DNA from: Streptosporangium lutulentum
GTDB lineage: Bacteria > Actinomycetota > Actinomycetes > Streptosporangiales > Streptosporangiaceae
Direction: 5' to 3'
Assembly: GCF_030811455.1 (NCBI RefSeq)
Contig: NZ_JAUSQU010000001.1
Location: 3,224,001 to 3,288,000 of the forward strand
Length of the DNA: 64,000 nucleotides
Shown: positions 1-8,371 of the stretch, one piece after another
How the letters are laid out: each line of letters opens with the position of its first letter
How positions within the stretch are numbered: position 1 is the stretch's first letter
Made by a program: the position numbers and the translations under genes
The notes under the pieces: generated by a model
The model's database searches: none
Told to the model about the DNA's origin: nothing
What the model saw: only the letters and a program-made list of their open reading frames with translations

Positions 1-241
1 TGTCCGACGGTGGCGCGGCCACCACGTCACCATCCAGGCACGGCAGGAACGCACGGACATCTCCCAGGGTGAGACCGGCGACCAGCAAATGGCGGATGTT
101 ACGGACCCGCACCACCACGTCCTCGTCGTAGATCCGGTAGCCGTTGGGTGCCCGTCTGGAGGTGATCAACCCCTCATCCTCGTAGTGCCGAAGCGCACGC
201 GCGGTCGTGCCCGTGGCCTGTGCCAACTCGCCGATACGCAC
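1..241 (-). CDS. MerR-family transcriptional regulator (3' part cut by window edge)
   Basis: The visible N-terminal 80 residues are a typical MerR winged-helix DNA-binding domain: MRIGELAQATG start, a helix-turn-helix with RALRHYEDEGL, then the wing (APNGYRIYDED) and the following helices. The effector-binding C-terminus lies outside the window, so the ligand cannot be judged. The GTG at 241 is chosen because it gives the canonical MRIGELA start and has a GGAGG eight bases upstream; an in-frame GTG at 250 sits too close to that site. It follows the SDR gene on the same strand after 26 bp, so the two are probably co-transcribed and the regulator may control that operon (inference). Confidence 0.85.
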   Translation of the reverse strand, partial: MRIGELAQATGTTARALRHYEDEGLITSRRAPNGYRIYDEDVVVRVRNIRHLLVAGLTLGDVRAFLPCLDGDVVAAPPSD

Positions 242-267
242 CGACCCCACCTCCGCCGCCAGTCCTA

Positions 268-1020
268 TCACGCGACCACCGCCCCGCCGTCCACCGGGAG
301 CACCACTCCCGTGACGAACGAGGCCTGCGGCGAGGCGAGTTGCGTGATCGCCCACGCCACCTCTTCGGGGCGACCGATCCGTCCCAGCGGCGTGTGGGCC
401 ATCTGCCACTCCCTGACCGCGGTCATCCGCTCAGGCGACAGCCCTTGATGCTCACCGATCGGGGTATCGATCCCGCCGGGTGCCACCGCGACCACCCGGA
501 CCCGGCGTGGCGCCAACTCCACCGCCCAGCTACGGGTGAGCAGTTCCAGGGCGACCTTCGTCGCCGCATACACCGAGTTGCCCGGCCAAGCACGCTGCCC
601 GACCGACGTGCTCACGTTCACAATCACTCCGCCACGAATCTCCAGCGCGGGCAACGCGGCCTGCGCCAGCAGCATCGGCGCGACCAGGTTCGTCGCCATC
701 TGCGTTTCGATCAAATCCCGGGTCAGCATCCCGAGCGCCGCGCTGCGAACGATCCCCGCGTTGTTGACCAGCACGTCCAACCGGCCGTGTGAATCCATGA
801 CGCCGCGCACGATCTTCTCCGCGGCATCCTCGGCGGTGACGTCAGCGATCACCGGATGGATGCTGTCATAGCCGGTCGCGACCTCCGCCAGCGGCTCCGC
901 CCTGCGGCCCACCGCCACTACCTGCGCGCCTTTGCCCGCGAACATCCGCGCCGTCGCACGGCCGATGCCCGTGCCGGCTCCGGTAACGATAACCACCATG
1001 TCCTGCAGTGAGCTGTCCAT
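268..1020 (-). CDS. SDR-family NAD(P)-dependent oxidoreductase
   Basis: A 250-residue classical short-chain dehydrogenase/reductase. The cofactor motif TGAGTGIG is at residues 13-20, the structural NNAG at 86-89, and the active site Ser 137/139, Tyr151 and Lys155 (YAATK) is intact. The C-terminus (FVTGVVLPVDGG) is family-typical. The GRR after the second strand suggests NADPH preference, but the substrate cannot be told from sequence. It is upstream of and probably co-transcribed with the MerR gene. Confidence 0.9.
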   Translation of the reverse strand: MDSSLQDMVVIVTGAGTGIGRATARMFAGKGAQVVAVGRRAEPLAEVATGYDSIHPVIADVTAEDAAEKIVRGVMDSHGRLDVLVNNAGIVRSAALGMLTRDLIETQMATNLVAPMLLAQAALPALEIRGGVIVNVSTSVGQRAWPGNSVYAATKVALELLTRSWAVELAPRRVRVVAVAPGGIDTPIGEHQGLSPERMTAVREWQMAHTPLGRIGRPEEVAWAITQLASPQASFVTGVVLPVDGGAVVA

Positions 1021-1093
1021 GCGAGAAATCTTCAGACCATGACGCCAATGACAAGGTCAAGACGGCCGACACTTTTCCCGGCCGAACTACACA

Positions 1094-1446
1094 TCAGCCA
1101 CTACACCGACTTCTGAAACACGCCCTGGGCTCGGATGCGCTGTGGCTCATTGGGGATGCCGATTCCTTCAGGAGGCCGAACAACTCGTCGATCCGTCCGC
1201 CGACGACGGAGCGCAGGTGCGCGGCGAGACAGTCCCAATCTTCGTGCGTCGGTGCTTGTCCGGGTGGCAGAGCGGTGAGTGCTTCTCGGATTTCGGCTGA
1301 CGGCCGTCGTCGATGACTTCATCATCGCCATCGCGCCGCCGTCCGCACAGTGCGACCTGGGTTTCGGCGACGTCGAACGACCAAGGAACGTCGCACCAGG
1401 CGTGTTCACAAATCAGCTCCAGGCTGTCCGAGTTGAATGCCATCAT
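1094..1446 (-). pseudogene. Frameshifted small protein of unknown family
   Basis: Two protein-like segments lie in different frames on the minus strand. The first, from ATG ATG at 1446/1443, reads MAFNSDSLELICEHAWC...ETQVALCGRRRDGD. After about position 1330 the protein-like reading moves to the frame of PSAEIREALTALPPGQ...HLRSVVGGRIDELFGLL and ends at a TGA at 1094-1096. The total length (353 bp) is not a multiple of three, which fits one small indel. I do not recognise the family. It could be a recent pseudogene or a sequence error. Its start overlaps the start of the divergent nucleotidyltransferase, leaving no intergenic promoter space, and no Shine-Dalgarno sequence is visible. Confidence 0.5.
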
Positions 1447-1957
1447 GTGGGACGTGATGAACGAAACGGACGTATTGAAAGTGCTTGACGCCCTGGAGGA
1501 GGCCGATCTCACGGCCTGGGTCGACGGCGGATGGGGCATCGACGCTCTCGTCGGCCAGACGACGCGGGAGCATTCGGATCTTGATCTGGTTATATCATTG
1601 CCGCAGGTGGAGGCCGTTCGGATGGTCCTGGGCCGGCTCGGATATGACCGCCTTCTTCGGGACTGGCCGCCGGCCGCCGTCGCCGTCGCCGATGCGCGAG
1701 GACGTGAGATCGACCTGCATCCAATCACCCCTGCCCCTGACGGCGGCGGAACACAAGCGCAGCCCGACGGGAGTTCCTTCTACTATCCACCTCCCGTCCG
1801 AGGCATGATCAAAGATCGTCCGGTCTCCTGCGTCGATGCCTCGACACAGGTTCGTTGTCATCTTGGTTACCAACCTTCGGAGAAGGACCACCAGGACATG
1901 CTCCGCTTGCATGCAGCGACCGGGGTGGAACTCCCGGCCCGATTTCAGCCGCGCTGA
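1445..1957 (+). CDS. Nucleotidyltransferase of the aminoglycoside/lincosamide (LinA, ANT(2'')-like) family
   Basis: A 170-residue protein with the diagnostic nucleotidyltransferase core VDGGWGIDAL...HSDLDLVI: the GG-containing P-loop followed by the paired aspartates that bind Mg-ATP. Later it has REIDLHPI and a C-terminal GYQPSEKDHQDMLRL, as in lincosamide/aminoglycoside 2''-nucleotidylyltransferases. Family members transfer AMP to antibiotic hydroxyls, but many chromosomal actinomycete homologues have no tested substrate. The start may be ATG 1445 or ATG 1457 (MNETDVL), and the latter matches relatives better. No good ribosome-binding site precedes either start. Confidence 0.75.
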   Translation: MWDVMNETDVLKVLDALEEADLTAWVDGGWGIDALVGQTTREHSDLDLVISLPQVEAVRMVLGRLGYDRLLRDWPPAAVAVADARGREIDLHPITPAPDGGGTQAQPDGSSFYYPPPVRGMIKDRPVSCVDASTQVRCHLGYQPSEKDHQDMLRLHAATGVELPARFQPR

Positions 1958-2059
1958 TCGGTTTCCCACCTCACTTTCGAAACAGGCCTCAGGAGACCCC
2001 GGCGCGGCGCCACCCCCTCCCCTGGGCCGGCGTGAGCGCTCTCCCCGGAGGGTGAAGGA

Positions 2060-3952
2060 TCAGCCCTCGGCGAGCAGGGCGCGTGCGGCGGATTCGATGT
2101 GCCGCACGTCGATGCCCGCCGCGGCCAGCAGCTCCTCGGTGGTGCCCGAGCCCGGCAGTTCCCGGACGGCCAGGTGGGCGAGGCGCAAGGTCTGCGCCCC
2201 CTCGCTCAGCAGGGCGTCCGTCACGGCCGAGCCGAGGCCGCCCTCGGGATGGTGGTCTTCGGCCACGACGAGCCGGCCCTGGGTGGCCGCCACGGCAGCA
2301 TGGAGTGTTCGGCTGTCGGCGGGCTTGACCGAGTACAGGTCGATCACGCGAGCCTGAATGCCGTCCTGGGCCAGCCGGTCGGCGGCGGCCAGGCAATGGT
2401 GAACGGTGACCCCGGCGCCGATCAGGGTCACCGCGTCGGCCGAACCGGACCGCAGAACCTTGGACCCGCCGACGGGGAAGGTGTCGTCTTCGTCGTAGAG
2501 GACGGGGTAGGCGCCGCGAGTGGTCCTGAGATAGCTGACGCCGGAGGTGTCGGCCATGGCGCGCACGAGGGCGGCGGTGCTGGTGGCGTCGCTGGGATAG
2601 AGAACCGTCGACCCCTGAACGGCCCGCATCATCGCGAGATCCTCCAGGGCCATCTGGGACGGCCCGTCGGCGCCGATCTCGACGCCCGCGTGCGAGCCGA
2701 CGAGACGCACGTTCGCCTGTGAGACGGCGGCCATCCGGATGAAGTCGTAGGCCCGGGTGAAGAACGCCGCGAAGGTGGAGGCGAAGGGAATGTAGTGACG
2801 GACGCTGAAGCCGACCGCCGAGGCGACGAGCTGCTGTTCGGCGATGAACATTTCGAAGTAGCGGCCGGGGTACGCCTTGGCGAACTGTTCGGCGTAGGTG
2901 GAGTTGCTCACCTCGCCGTCGAGGGCGACCACGTTCGGATACTGGTCGCCGAGCGCTGTCAGCGCCTCGCCGTAGGCCTTGCGGGTCGCGATCTTGTCGC
3001 CCGGCGAGTACCGGGGCATGAACGACGACGTGCTCGGCTCGGAGGGCGTGATGGCCGGGGCGGCGGCCGCGTCGGGCAGCGGACCGCGCACCACCAGGTT
3101 GCTCTCGCCGCCGAGTTCGGCGATGGCCCGCACGGCCATGTCCTTGGGGAACGGCTTGCCGTGCCAGCCCTCGTGGTCTTCGACCTCGGAGAATCCGCGG
3201 CCCTTGACGGTACGGGCGAGGATCACCGTCGGCTTGGCTCCGCCACCGTCCGCGGCCGTGGTCAACGCGTCGTCGATCTCGGCGAGGTCGTGACCGTCGA
3301 CGGTCAGCACCCGCGCGCCGAAGGCCTCGGCGCGGCGTGTGTAGGCGTCGATGTCCCAGCCGAGTTCGGTCGGTCCTCGCTGGCCGAGACGGTTGACGTC
3401 GACGATCGCGATCAGGTTGGACAACTGGTAGTACGAGGCCTTGTCGAGGGCCTCCCAGATGGAGCCCTCGGCCGTTTCGCTGTCCCCGCACAGCACCCAG
3501 ACCCGGTAGGGGATCCGATCGAGATGCTTGCCGGCCAGTGCGACGCCGACGCCGACGGGCAGTCCTTGGCCGAGCGAGCCGGTGGCGACGTCGACCCAGG
3601 GCAGCACCGGGGTGGGGTGGCCCTCAAGACGGGAGCCGAAGCGCCGGTATCCCGTCATCAGCTCCTCGTCGGACACCACTCCCACTCCCTTGTAGATGGA
3701 GTACAGCAAGGGGGAGGCGTGACCTTTGGAAAAGATGAGATGGTCGTTGGCGTCGGAGTGGGGCCGATCCCAGTCGTAGCGCAGGTGACGGCCGACCAGC
3801 ACCGCGAGGACGTCCGCGGCGGACATGCTCGAGGTCGGGTGCCCCGACCCGGCACTGGTGCTGGATCGAATCGAGTCGACCCGGAGCTGCCTGGCGAACT
3901 GCCGCGCCGTGTCGAAATCCGTCCCGGCCGGTGGCCGGCTGTTGCTTTCCAT
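2060..3952 (-). CDS. tkt: Transketolase
   Basis: A 630-residue transketolase of the pentose phosphate pathway, which transfers two-carbon ketol units between sugar phosphates with thiamine diphosphate. The N-terminal SGHPTSSMSAADV carries a cofactor/substrate histidine, and GDSETAEGSIWEALDKA with downstream DVNRLGQRG forms the diphosphate/Mg site. A central pyrimidine-binding domain (LDGEVSN to DGPSQMALEDLAMMRAV) and C-terminal domain follow. ATG 3952 is preferred over GTG 3961 because AAAGG stands eight bases before the ATG but directly abuts the GTG. Another transketolase may exist elsewhere. Here it sits near phosphoketolase, which shares xylulose-5-phosphate as substrate. Confidence 0.93.
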   Translation of the reverse strand: MESNSRPPAGTDFDTARQFARQLRVDSIRSSTSAGSGHPTSSMSAADVLAVLVGRHLRYDWDRPHSDANDHLIFSKGHASPLLYSIYKGVGVVSDEELMTGYRRFGSRLEGHPTPVLPWVDVATGSLGQGLPVGVGVALAGKHLDRIPYRVWVLCGDSETAEGSIWEALDKASYYQLSNLIAIVDVNRLGQRGPTELGWDIDAYTRRAEAFGARVLTVDGHDLAEIDDALTTAADGGGAKPTVILARTVKGRGFSEVEDHEGWHGKPFPKDMAVRAIAELGGESNLVVRGPLPDAAAAPAITPSEPSTSSFMPRYSPGDKIATRKAYGEALTALGDQYPNVVALDGEVSNSTYAEQFAKAYPGRYFEMFIAEQQLVASAVGFSVRHYIPFASTFAAFFTRAYDFIRMAAVSQANVRLVGSHAGVEIGADGPSQMALEDLAMMRAVQGSTVLYPSDATSTAALVRAMADTSGVSYLRTTRGAYPVLYDEDDTFPVGGSKVLRSGSADAVTLIGAGVTVHHCLAAADRLAQDGIQARVIDLYSVKPADSRTLHAAVAATQGRLVVAEDHHPEGGLGSAVTDALLSEGAQTLRLAHLAVRELPGSGTTEELLAAAGIDVRHIESAARALLAEG

Positions 3953-4694
3953 GGCAGACACCCTTTCTGTCGAACTGGTGAGGAACGCTCTTTACGAGAC
4001 GGACGAATTCGACGCCGCCCGATCCGCGGGCACACCGCGCGGATTCGCGCGACGCCCGCGGCCGGCTCCGGCTGCCCCTTCACCGCGGGCACGGCCGCGG
4101 TCCCTTTCGGCCTCGGCGGTGAAACGCGATGAAAACCGGGAAACGCACCGGTCCGATCGATCGCGGCACGTCCTTTTCCGTGTTCCCGGCTCCGCCGGAG
4201 ACGTGAGCGGCACCCCACGGACCGGCGGCTGCTCCGTCCGACCAGAATCACATCATCTACGTTGATTCTGTCACCAAGCGGACCGTCTTCTCCCATCATC
4301 GCCGGTTTCCTTACGCGCGTTCCGCATCACTTGACGACCCGCATAAGCGACGAACAGCCTGTTTTTACCTTTCCCGATAGGCGATTCTATTTTTTGCCGA
4401 ATGACACCTTTCCCTTGGAAAGAACGCGAATCCATCCCGGGCGGAAAACCCTGACGTGATACTCGGACAAGCAATTTCGGATGGTCGAGGACTTCCCGTT
4501 TCCCTTTCCATGGAAAACGGTGCCGTCCGGCGAATCCCCTGCGGTTCCCACGCGGGCCCGGCTCGCCCGGGATTCCCCGCGTGGCGTGGGTCGTCACCGA
4601 GATCGCATCCGCGTGGGCGGTGGCGGCGTGGTCGTTTGCGGGCTCCGCGGGGAGGGAGCCCACGGCATCGGCGATTCACGGGGATGATGGGGCG
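3953..4694. other. Long intergenic region between tkt and the CoA-disulfide reductase gene
   Basis: About 740 bp separating two divergently transcribed genes, with no convincing coding frame on either strand. Base composition drops between about 4240 and 4500 compared with the neighbouring genes. It holds an interrupted dyad at 4243-4270 and a palindrome TTTCCATGGAAA at 4505-4516. The promoters of both flanking genes must lie here, but no canonical -35/-10 pair could be assigned. Confidence 0.5.
4243..4270. promoter_or_regulatory. Interrupted inverted repeat, possible operator
   Basis: CAGAATCA, a 12-base spacer, then TGATTCTG: a perfect 8-bp inverted repeat in the divergent region between tkt and the FAD oxidoreductase. 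No run of T follows it, so it is unlike a terminator. A regulator-binding site is an inference from position only. Confidence 0.25.
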
Positions 4695-6074
4695 ATGACC
4701 GAACGACTGGTGGTGATCGGCGGCGACGCCGCGGGGATGAGCGCGGCCTCCCAGGCGCGAGACAGGCGCGGCCCCGACGACCTGAGGATCGTCGCCTTCG
4801 AGAAGGGCAGGCACGTCTCCTACTCCGCCTGCGGGATCCCCTACCTGGTGGGCGGGGAGGTGACCGACGTCAAGGACCTGATAGCCCGCCGGCCCGAGGT
4901 CTTCCGGGACGAGCTGTCCATGGACCTGCGGCTGGACAGCGAGGTCGTCGAGATCGACCTGGATCGCCGCGCGGTGGCCGTACAGGATCATCAGGGCGGC
5001 ACCCGGTACTGGGAACCGTTCGACCAGCTCGTCGTCGCCACCGGCGCCGTGCCGCACCGCCCCGAGCTGCCCGGCGCCACGGCGGAGGGGGTGTACGGCG
5101 TGCAGAACCTGGACGACGGCATCGCGCTGCTCCAGGAGCTGGAGAACCGGCGCCCGCGCACCGCCGTGGTGGTCGGCGGCGGATACATCGGGCTGGAGAT
5201 GGCCGAGGCGCTGGTACGGCGAGGGCTGAAGGTGTCGCTCATCGACGCCGCCGAGCAGCCGATGAGCACGCTCGACCCGGACATGGGCGCCCTGATCGCC
5301 GACGCCCTGCGCGGCCTGGGGGTCGAGGTGTACCTGGGCGAGCGCATCGAGGGCTTCTCCGAGTCCGGCGGGCGGGTCACCGCCGCCTGCACCGAGAACC
5401 GGGCCGTGCCCGCGGACCTCGTCGTCCTCGGTCTCGGCACCCGCCCGAACAGCGCGCTGGCCGAGGCCGCCGGCATTCCCGTCGGCGAGACCTCCGGGAT
5501 CCGGACCGACCGGCGGATGCGCACCGCCGTCGAGGGCGTCTGGGCGGCCGGTGACTGCGTCGAGACCTTCCACCTGGTCTCACGGCGGCCCGTCGCGATC
5601 GCGCTCGGCACCCACGCCAACAAGCAGGGGCGCACCGTGGGCGTCAACATCGGCGGCGGGTACGCCGCCTTTCCCGGAGTCGTCGGGACCGCGGTTTCCA
5701 AGATCTGCGAGTACGAGGTGGCGCGCACCGGCCTGACGACGGCCGAGGCGGCCGAGGCCGGGTTCGAGACGGCCGAGGAGATCGTGGAGTCCACCACGCG
5801 TGCCGGCTACTTTCCCGGTGCCCGCCAGATCAAGATCAAGATGATCGCCGACCGCGGGACGGGCCGCCTGCTGGGCGCCCAGATCGTCGGCCAGGAGGGC
5901 GCGGCCAAGCGCATCGACGCCCTGGCCATCGCCGTCTGGCACGAGATGACCGTGGAGGACATGACGGGGCTCGACCTGTCGTACGCTCCCCCGTTCGCAC
6001 CGGTGTGGGACCCCGTCCTGATCGCCGCGCGTAAGGCGGCCGAGCGCGTCGACCAGCTCAGCCGGAAGGACTGA
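4695..6074 (+). CDS. CoA-disulfide reductase-like FAD/NAD(P)-dependent oxidoreductase
   Basis: A 459-residue flavoprotein of the pyridine nucleotide-disulfide family. The FAD motif (VVIGGDAAGMSAAS) is at residues 7-19, a single catalytic-type cysteine at Cys46 in SYSACGIPY, the NAD(P)H motif GGGYIG at 161-166, a second FAD contact around VWAAGDC, and a C-terminal dimerisation domain ending in YAPPFAPVWDP. The lone SACGIPY cysteine rather than a CxxxxC pair is the hallmark of CoA-disulfide reductases and NADH oxidase/peroxidase relatives. The reaction could therefore be CoA-disulfide reduction or another low-molecular-weight disulfide or polysulfide. ATG 4695 is supported by homology at MTERLVVIGG. 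Confidence 0.85.
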   Translation: MTERLVVIGGDAAGMSAASQARDRRGPDDLRIVAFEKGRHVSYSACGIPYLVGGEVTDVKDLIARRPEVFRDELSMDLRLDSEVVEIDLDRRAVAVQDHQGGTRYWEPFDQLVVATGAVPHRPELPGATAEGVYGVQNLDDGIALLQELENRRPRTAVVVGGGYIGLEMAEALVRRGLKVSLIDAAEQPMSTLDPDMGALIADALRGLGVEVYLGERIEGFSESGGRVTAACTENRAVPADLVVLGLGTRPNSALAEAAGIPVGETSGIRTDRRMRTAVEGVWAAGDCVETFHLVSRRPVAIALGTHANKQGRTVGVNIGGGYAAFPGVVGTAVSKICEYEVARTGLTTAEAAEAGFETAEEIVESTTRAGYFPGARQIKIKMIADRGTGRLLGAQIVGQEGAAKRIDALAIAVWHEMTVEDMTGLDLSYAPPFAPVWDPVLIAARKAAERVDQLSRKD

Positions 6075-6310
6075 CCCGCTCACGGGGCCGCCGCGACGAC
6101 GCGAACGATCGACGACGGGGCGGACTCCACAAGGACGCGCGGGAGGCGCCGTCGTCGCGGGCGATCCGTGCCCCGGCGGCACGCGGGGCCCGCGATCACC
6201 TGATCGACCGGTCGCGTCCGCCGGGGGAAAAAGCCGGGGCGGCATGATTGGGCCGGATGAGAGCGGGCAAGGGCGAGGAATCCAAGCTTCGATACCGACA
6301 AGGAGTGACA

Positions 6311-6598
6311 ATGCTCACATTGACGGACACCGCAGCCCAGGTAATCAGGGATCTCAGCGCCCAGGCGATGGATTCCCCCGACACCGGAGTCCGCATCTCG
6401 TCCGAGAGCGACGGCACCGGCTCGCTCGTACTCTCGATCGTGGAACGCCCCGAGTCGACCGACAAGGTGGTGGAGTCGGAGGGTGCCCGGCTCTTCCTCG
6501 ACCCCCAGGTCGTCGAGATGCTCGACGACAAGTCGCTGGACGCCGACGTCGACGAGGGAGGGGGCGTCGCGTTTCTCGTCACCGAGCAGGCCCCCTGA
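6311..6598 (+). CDS. HesB/IscA-fold small protein without cysteines
   Basis: A 95-residue protein beginning MLTLTDTAAQVIRDL, the N-terminal pattern of the HesB/IscA iron-sulfur biogenesis fold, with matching secondary-structure spacing (GVRIS...LVLSIVERP...LFLDPQVVEML...FLV). It contains no cysteine at all, so the three cluster-binding cysteines of true A-type carriers are missing. Actinomycete proteins of this type are often listed as Fe-S assembly protein or adhesin; the role is unknown. An AGGAG five bases before ATG 6311 fixes the start. A strong terminator follows. Confidence 0.75.
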   Translation: MLTLTDTAAQVIRDLSAQAMDSPDTGVRISSESDGTGSLVLSIVERPESTDKVVESEGARLFLDPQVVEMLDDKSLDADVDEGGGVAFLVTEQAP

Positions 6599-6620
6599 CC
6601 ATTCCGGGGGAGACACGGCA

Positions 6621-6656
6621 CGCGGCCCCGGTCCCCTTTCGGGGACCGGGGCCGCG
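6621..6656. terminator. Intrinsic terminator-like hairpin, 16-bp stem
   Basis: A perfect 16-bp GC-rich stem closed by a TTTC tetraloop lies between the convergent HesB-like and hemerythrin genes. It is symmetrical and could serve both strands. No U-tract is evident, as is usual in actinomycetes. Confidence 0.8.
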
Positions 6657-6709
6657 GGGCGTTCACCCTGCCCGTCGTCCTGCCCGTCGTCTTCCGGCGG
6701 GACGGACCC

Positions 6710-7183
6710 TCACGTGCCGGCGCTGCTCAGCGCGAGCGGATCGCGCGGCGCCTCGGACCTCGCCTTCTCCATCCGCTCGCCGATCTCCTGAAGGTCCTTG
6801 CGCCCCATGGCCTCCCGCACCTGCGGGAACCATTCCTGCTCCTCCTCCTCGACGTGGTGGCGGACATTTTCCATCAGCACGGTGACCTTGGCGTCGAACC
6901 GCTCGTCCTTGGGGTCCAGGTCTCTCAGCTCGGAGAGCATCCAGACCACCACGTGATGCTCCTCCACGCTCTCCAGAACGTGCGAGGAGGTCGCGGGCAC
7001 GCTCTCGCGGGCGGCCGGGTAGAAGATCTCCTCTTCGATGTAGGCGTGAGCGGTGAGCTCCTTGATCATCTGATCGACGAGTTCCCGCTTCTTCTTGTAC
7101 GCCTGCTCTCCGGCCTTCTCGAACTCCTTGAACAGCTTCTCGACGGTCTTGTGGTCGTCCTTCAGGAGCACGATCGCGTCCAC
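6710..7183 (-). CDS. Hemerythrin HHE-domain protein
   Basis: A 157-residue cytosolic protein with the histidine/acidic pattern of a di-iron hemerythrin four-helix bundle: His11 (KDDHK), His46 and Glu50 (TAHAYIEEE), His76/His77 (EEHH), His109/His110 and Glu114 (RHHVEEEE). Such proteins bind O2, NO or iron and often serve in oxidative or nitrosative stress, though the exact role here is unknown. The GTG start at 7183 has AAAGGAA four bases upstream. It lies in a block of redox and carbon genes but is transcribed as a single unit, with a terminator hairpin downstream. Confidence 0.88.
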   Translation of the reverse strand: MDAIVLLKDDHKTVEKLFKEFEKAGEQAYKKKRELVDQMIKELTAHAYIEEEIFYPAARESVPATSSHVLESVEEHHVVVWMLSELRDLDPKDERFDAKVTVLMENVRHHVEEEEQEWFPQVREAMGRKDLQEIGERMEKARSEAPRDPLALSSAGT

Positions 7184-7335
7184 GACGTTCCTTTCGTCTC
7201 AGGGTTTTCTTCTCAGGTTTTTCGTCTGGGGTTTCCGGTTCGGGGGCCGAGCGGGGCCTTGGCGGCTCCTTCCCGCCTCCTGTGGAAGATCTCGTAGCCG
7301 TGCGGGGTCCGATCCGGGGACGGGGAAGCCGGCGA

Positions 7336-8289
7336 TCACCGCACCCGGGGCAGGACCTCCTTGGCGTAGAACTCGAAGAAGGCGTCCTGCTCCTGGCCGA
7401 TCTGGCTGATGTAGACCTCGTCGAAGCCCGCGTCCGCGTATTTCTTGATCGCTTCGATGTGCACCGCGGGGTCGGGTCCGCAGGGCGAGCCCTGGGCGGC
7501 CTCCTCCTCGGTCACCGTCTCGGCGAGCTCCTCGAAGTGCCGGGGCAGGGGCAGCAGTTGCGCCGCCTCGCCCTTGATGCCCTGGGTCGGCCAGAGCCGG
7601 TGCACGGTCTTGCGGGCCGTGGCCTCGTCGGCGGCGTAGCAGACCTTCAGCCCGCCCTGGGCGGGCTTGCCCGCGCCTCCGGCCTTGTGGAACATCTCCA
7701 CCATCTCCGCGTTCGGGCGGGTGGAGATGTAACCGTCGGCGATGCGCCCGGCCAGCTGCACCGACTTCTCCCCGAAGGCGGACATGTAGACGGGCGGGGG
7801 TTCGTCCGGAAGCGTGTACAGCCGGGCGGTGTCGAGCCTGTAATGGGTGCCTCGATGGGTCACGAGCCTTCCGCTCCACAGGTCCCGCATGAGCTCGACC
7901 GCCTCTTCGAGCATCTCCAGCCGCTCGGCGGCCGGAGGCCAGCGCGAGTCGACGATGTGCTCGTTGAGTGCCTCCCCGGTGCCGATGCCCAGCCGGAACC
8001 GGCCCTCGGACAGGACCGCGCTGGTGGCGGCGGCCTGCGCGATGATCGCCGGATGGATGCGGACCAGCGGGCAGGTGACCGCGGTGGTGATGGGCAGCGA
8101 GGTCGCCTCGGCGATCGCCCCGATCACCGACCAGACGAACGAGCTCTGACCCTGGACGTCCAGCCACGGATGGAAGTGGTCGGATATCCACAGTCCCTCG
8201 AACCCCGCCTGCTCGGCGCGTTTCGCCTGCCGTACAAGCTCTCGGGGGTTGTGCTCCTCGCTCGACAGGAAATATCCGAAAGCGGTCAT
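7336..8289 (-). CDS. LLM-class F420-dependent oxidoreductase (FGD-like)
   Basis: A 317-residue luciferase-like TIM-barrel protein. It retains residues used by F420-dependent glucose-6-phosphate dehydrogenase: the His and Trp of SDHFHPW and the Glu of GTGEALNE, followed by WPPAAERLEMLEEAVELM. Overall it fits the non-Fgd LLM subfamily found in F420-producing actinomycetes, so the substrate is uncertain (an oxidised sugar, alcohol or hydroxylated intermediate). ATG 8289 is chosen over a longer frame because GGGAGG stands five bases upstream and MTAFGYFLSSEEHNP is the family start. It follows phosphoketolase by 82 bp on the same strand, so co-transcription is likely. Confidence 0.88.
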   Translation of the reverse strand: MTAFGYFLSSEEHNPRELVRQAKRAEQAGFEGLWISDHFHPWLDVQGQSSFVWSVIGAIAEATSLPITTAVTCPLVRIHPAIIAQAAATSAVLSEGRFRLGIGTGEALNEHIVDSRWPPAAERLEMLEEAVELMRDLWSGRLVTHRGTHYRLDTARLYTLPDEPPPVYMSAFGEKSVQLAGRIADGYISTRPNAEMVEMFHKAGGAGKPAQGGLKVCYAADEATARKTVHRLWPTQGIKGEAAQLLPLPRHFEELAETVTEEEAAQGSPCGPDPAVHIEAIKKYADAGFDEVYISQIGQEQDAFFEFYAKEVLPRVR

Positions 8290-8371
8290 TTTCGCCTCCC
8301 CAACGATGTGAGCTGCATCGACGTCCCCTATACCCCTGCCGCGAAGGTCAAACGACCGGCCCCGTCCGGGC

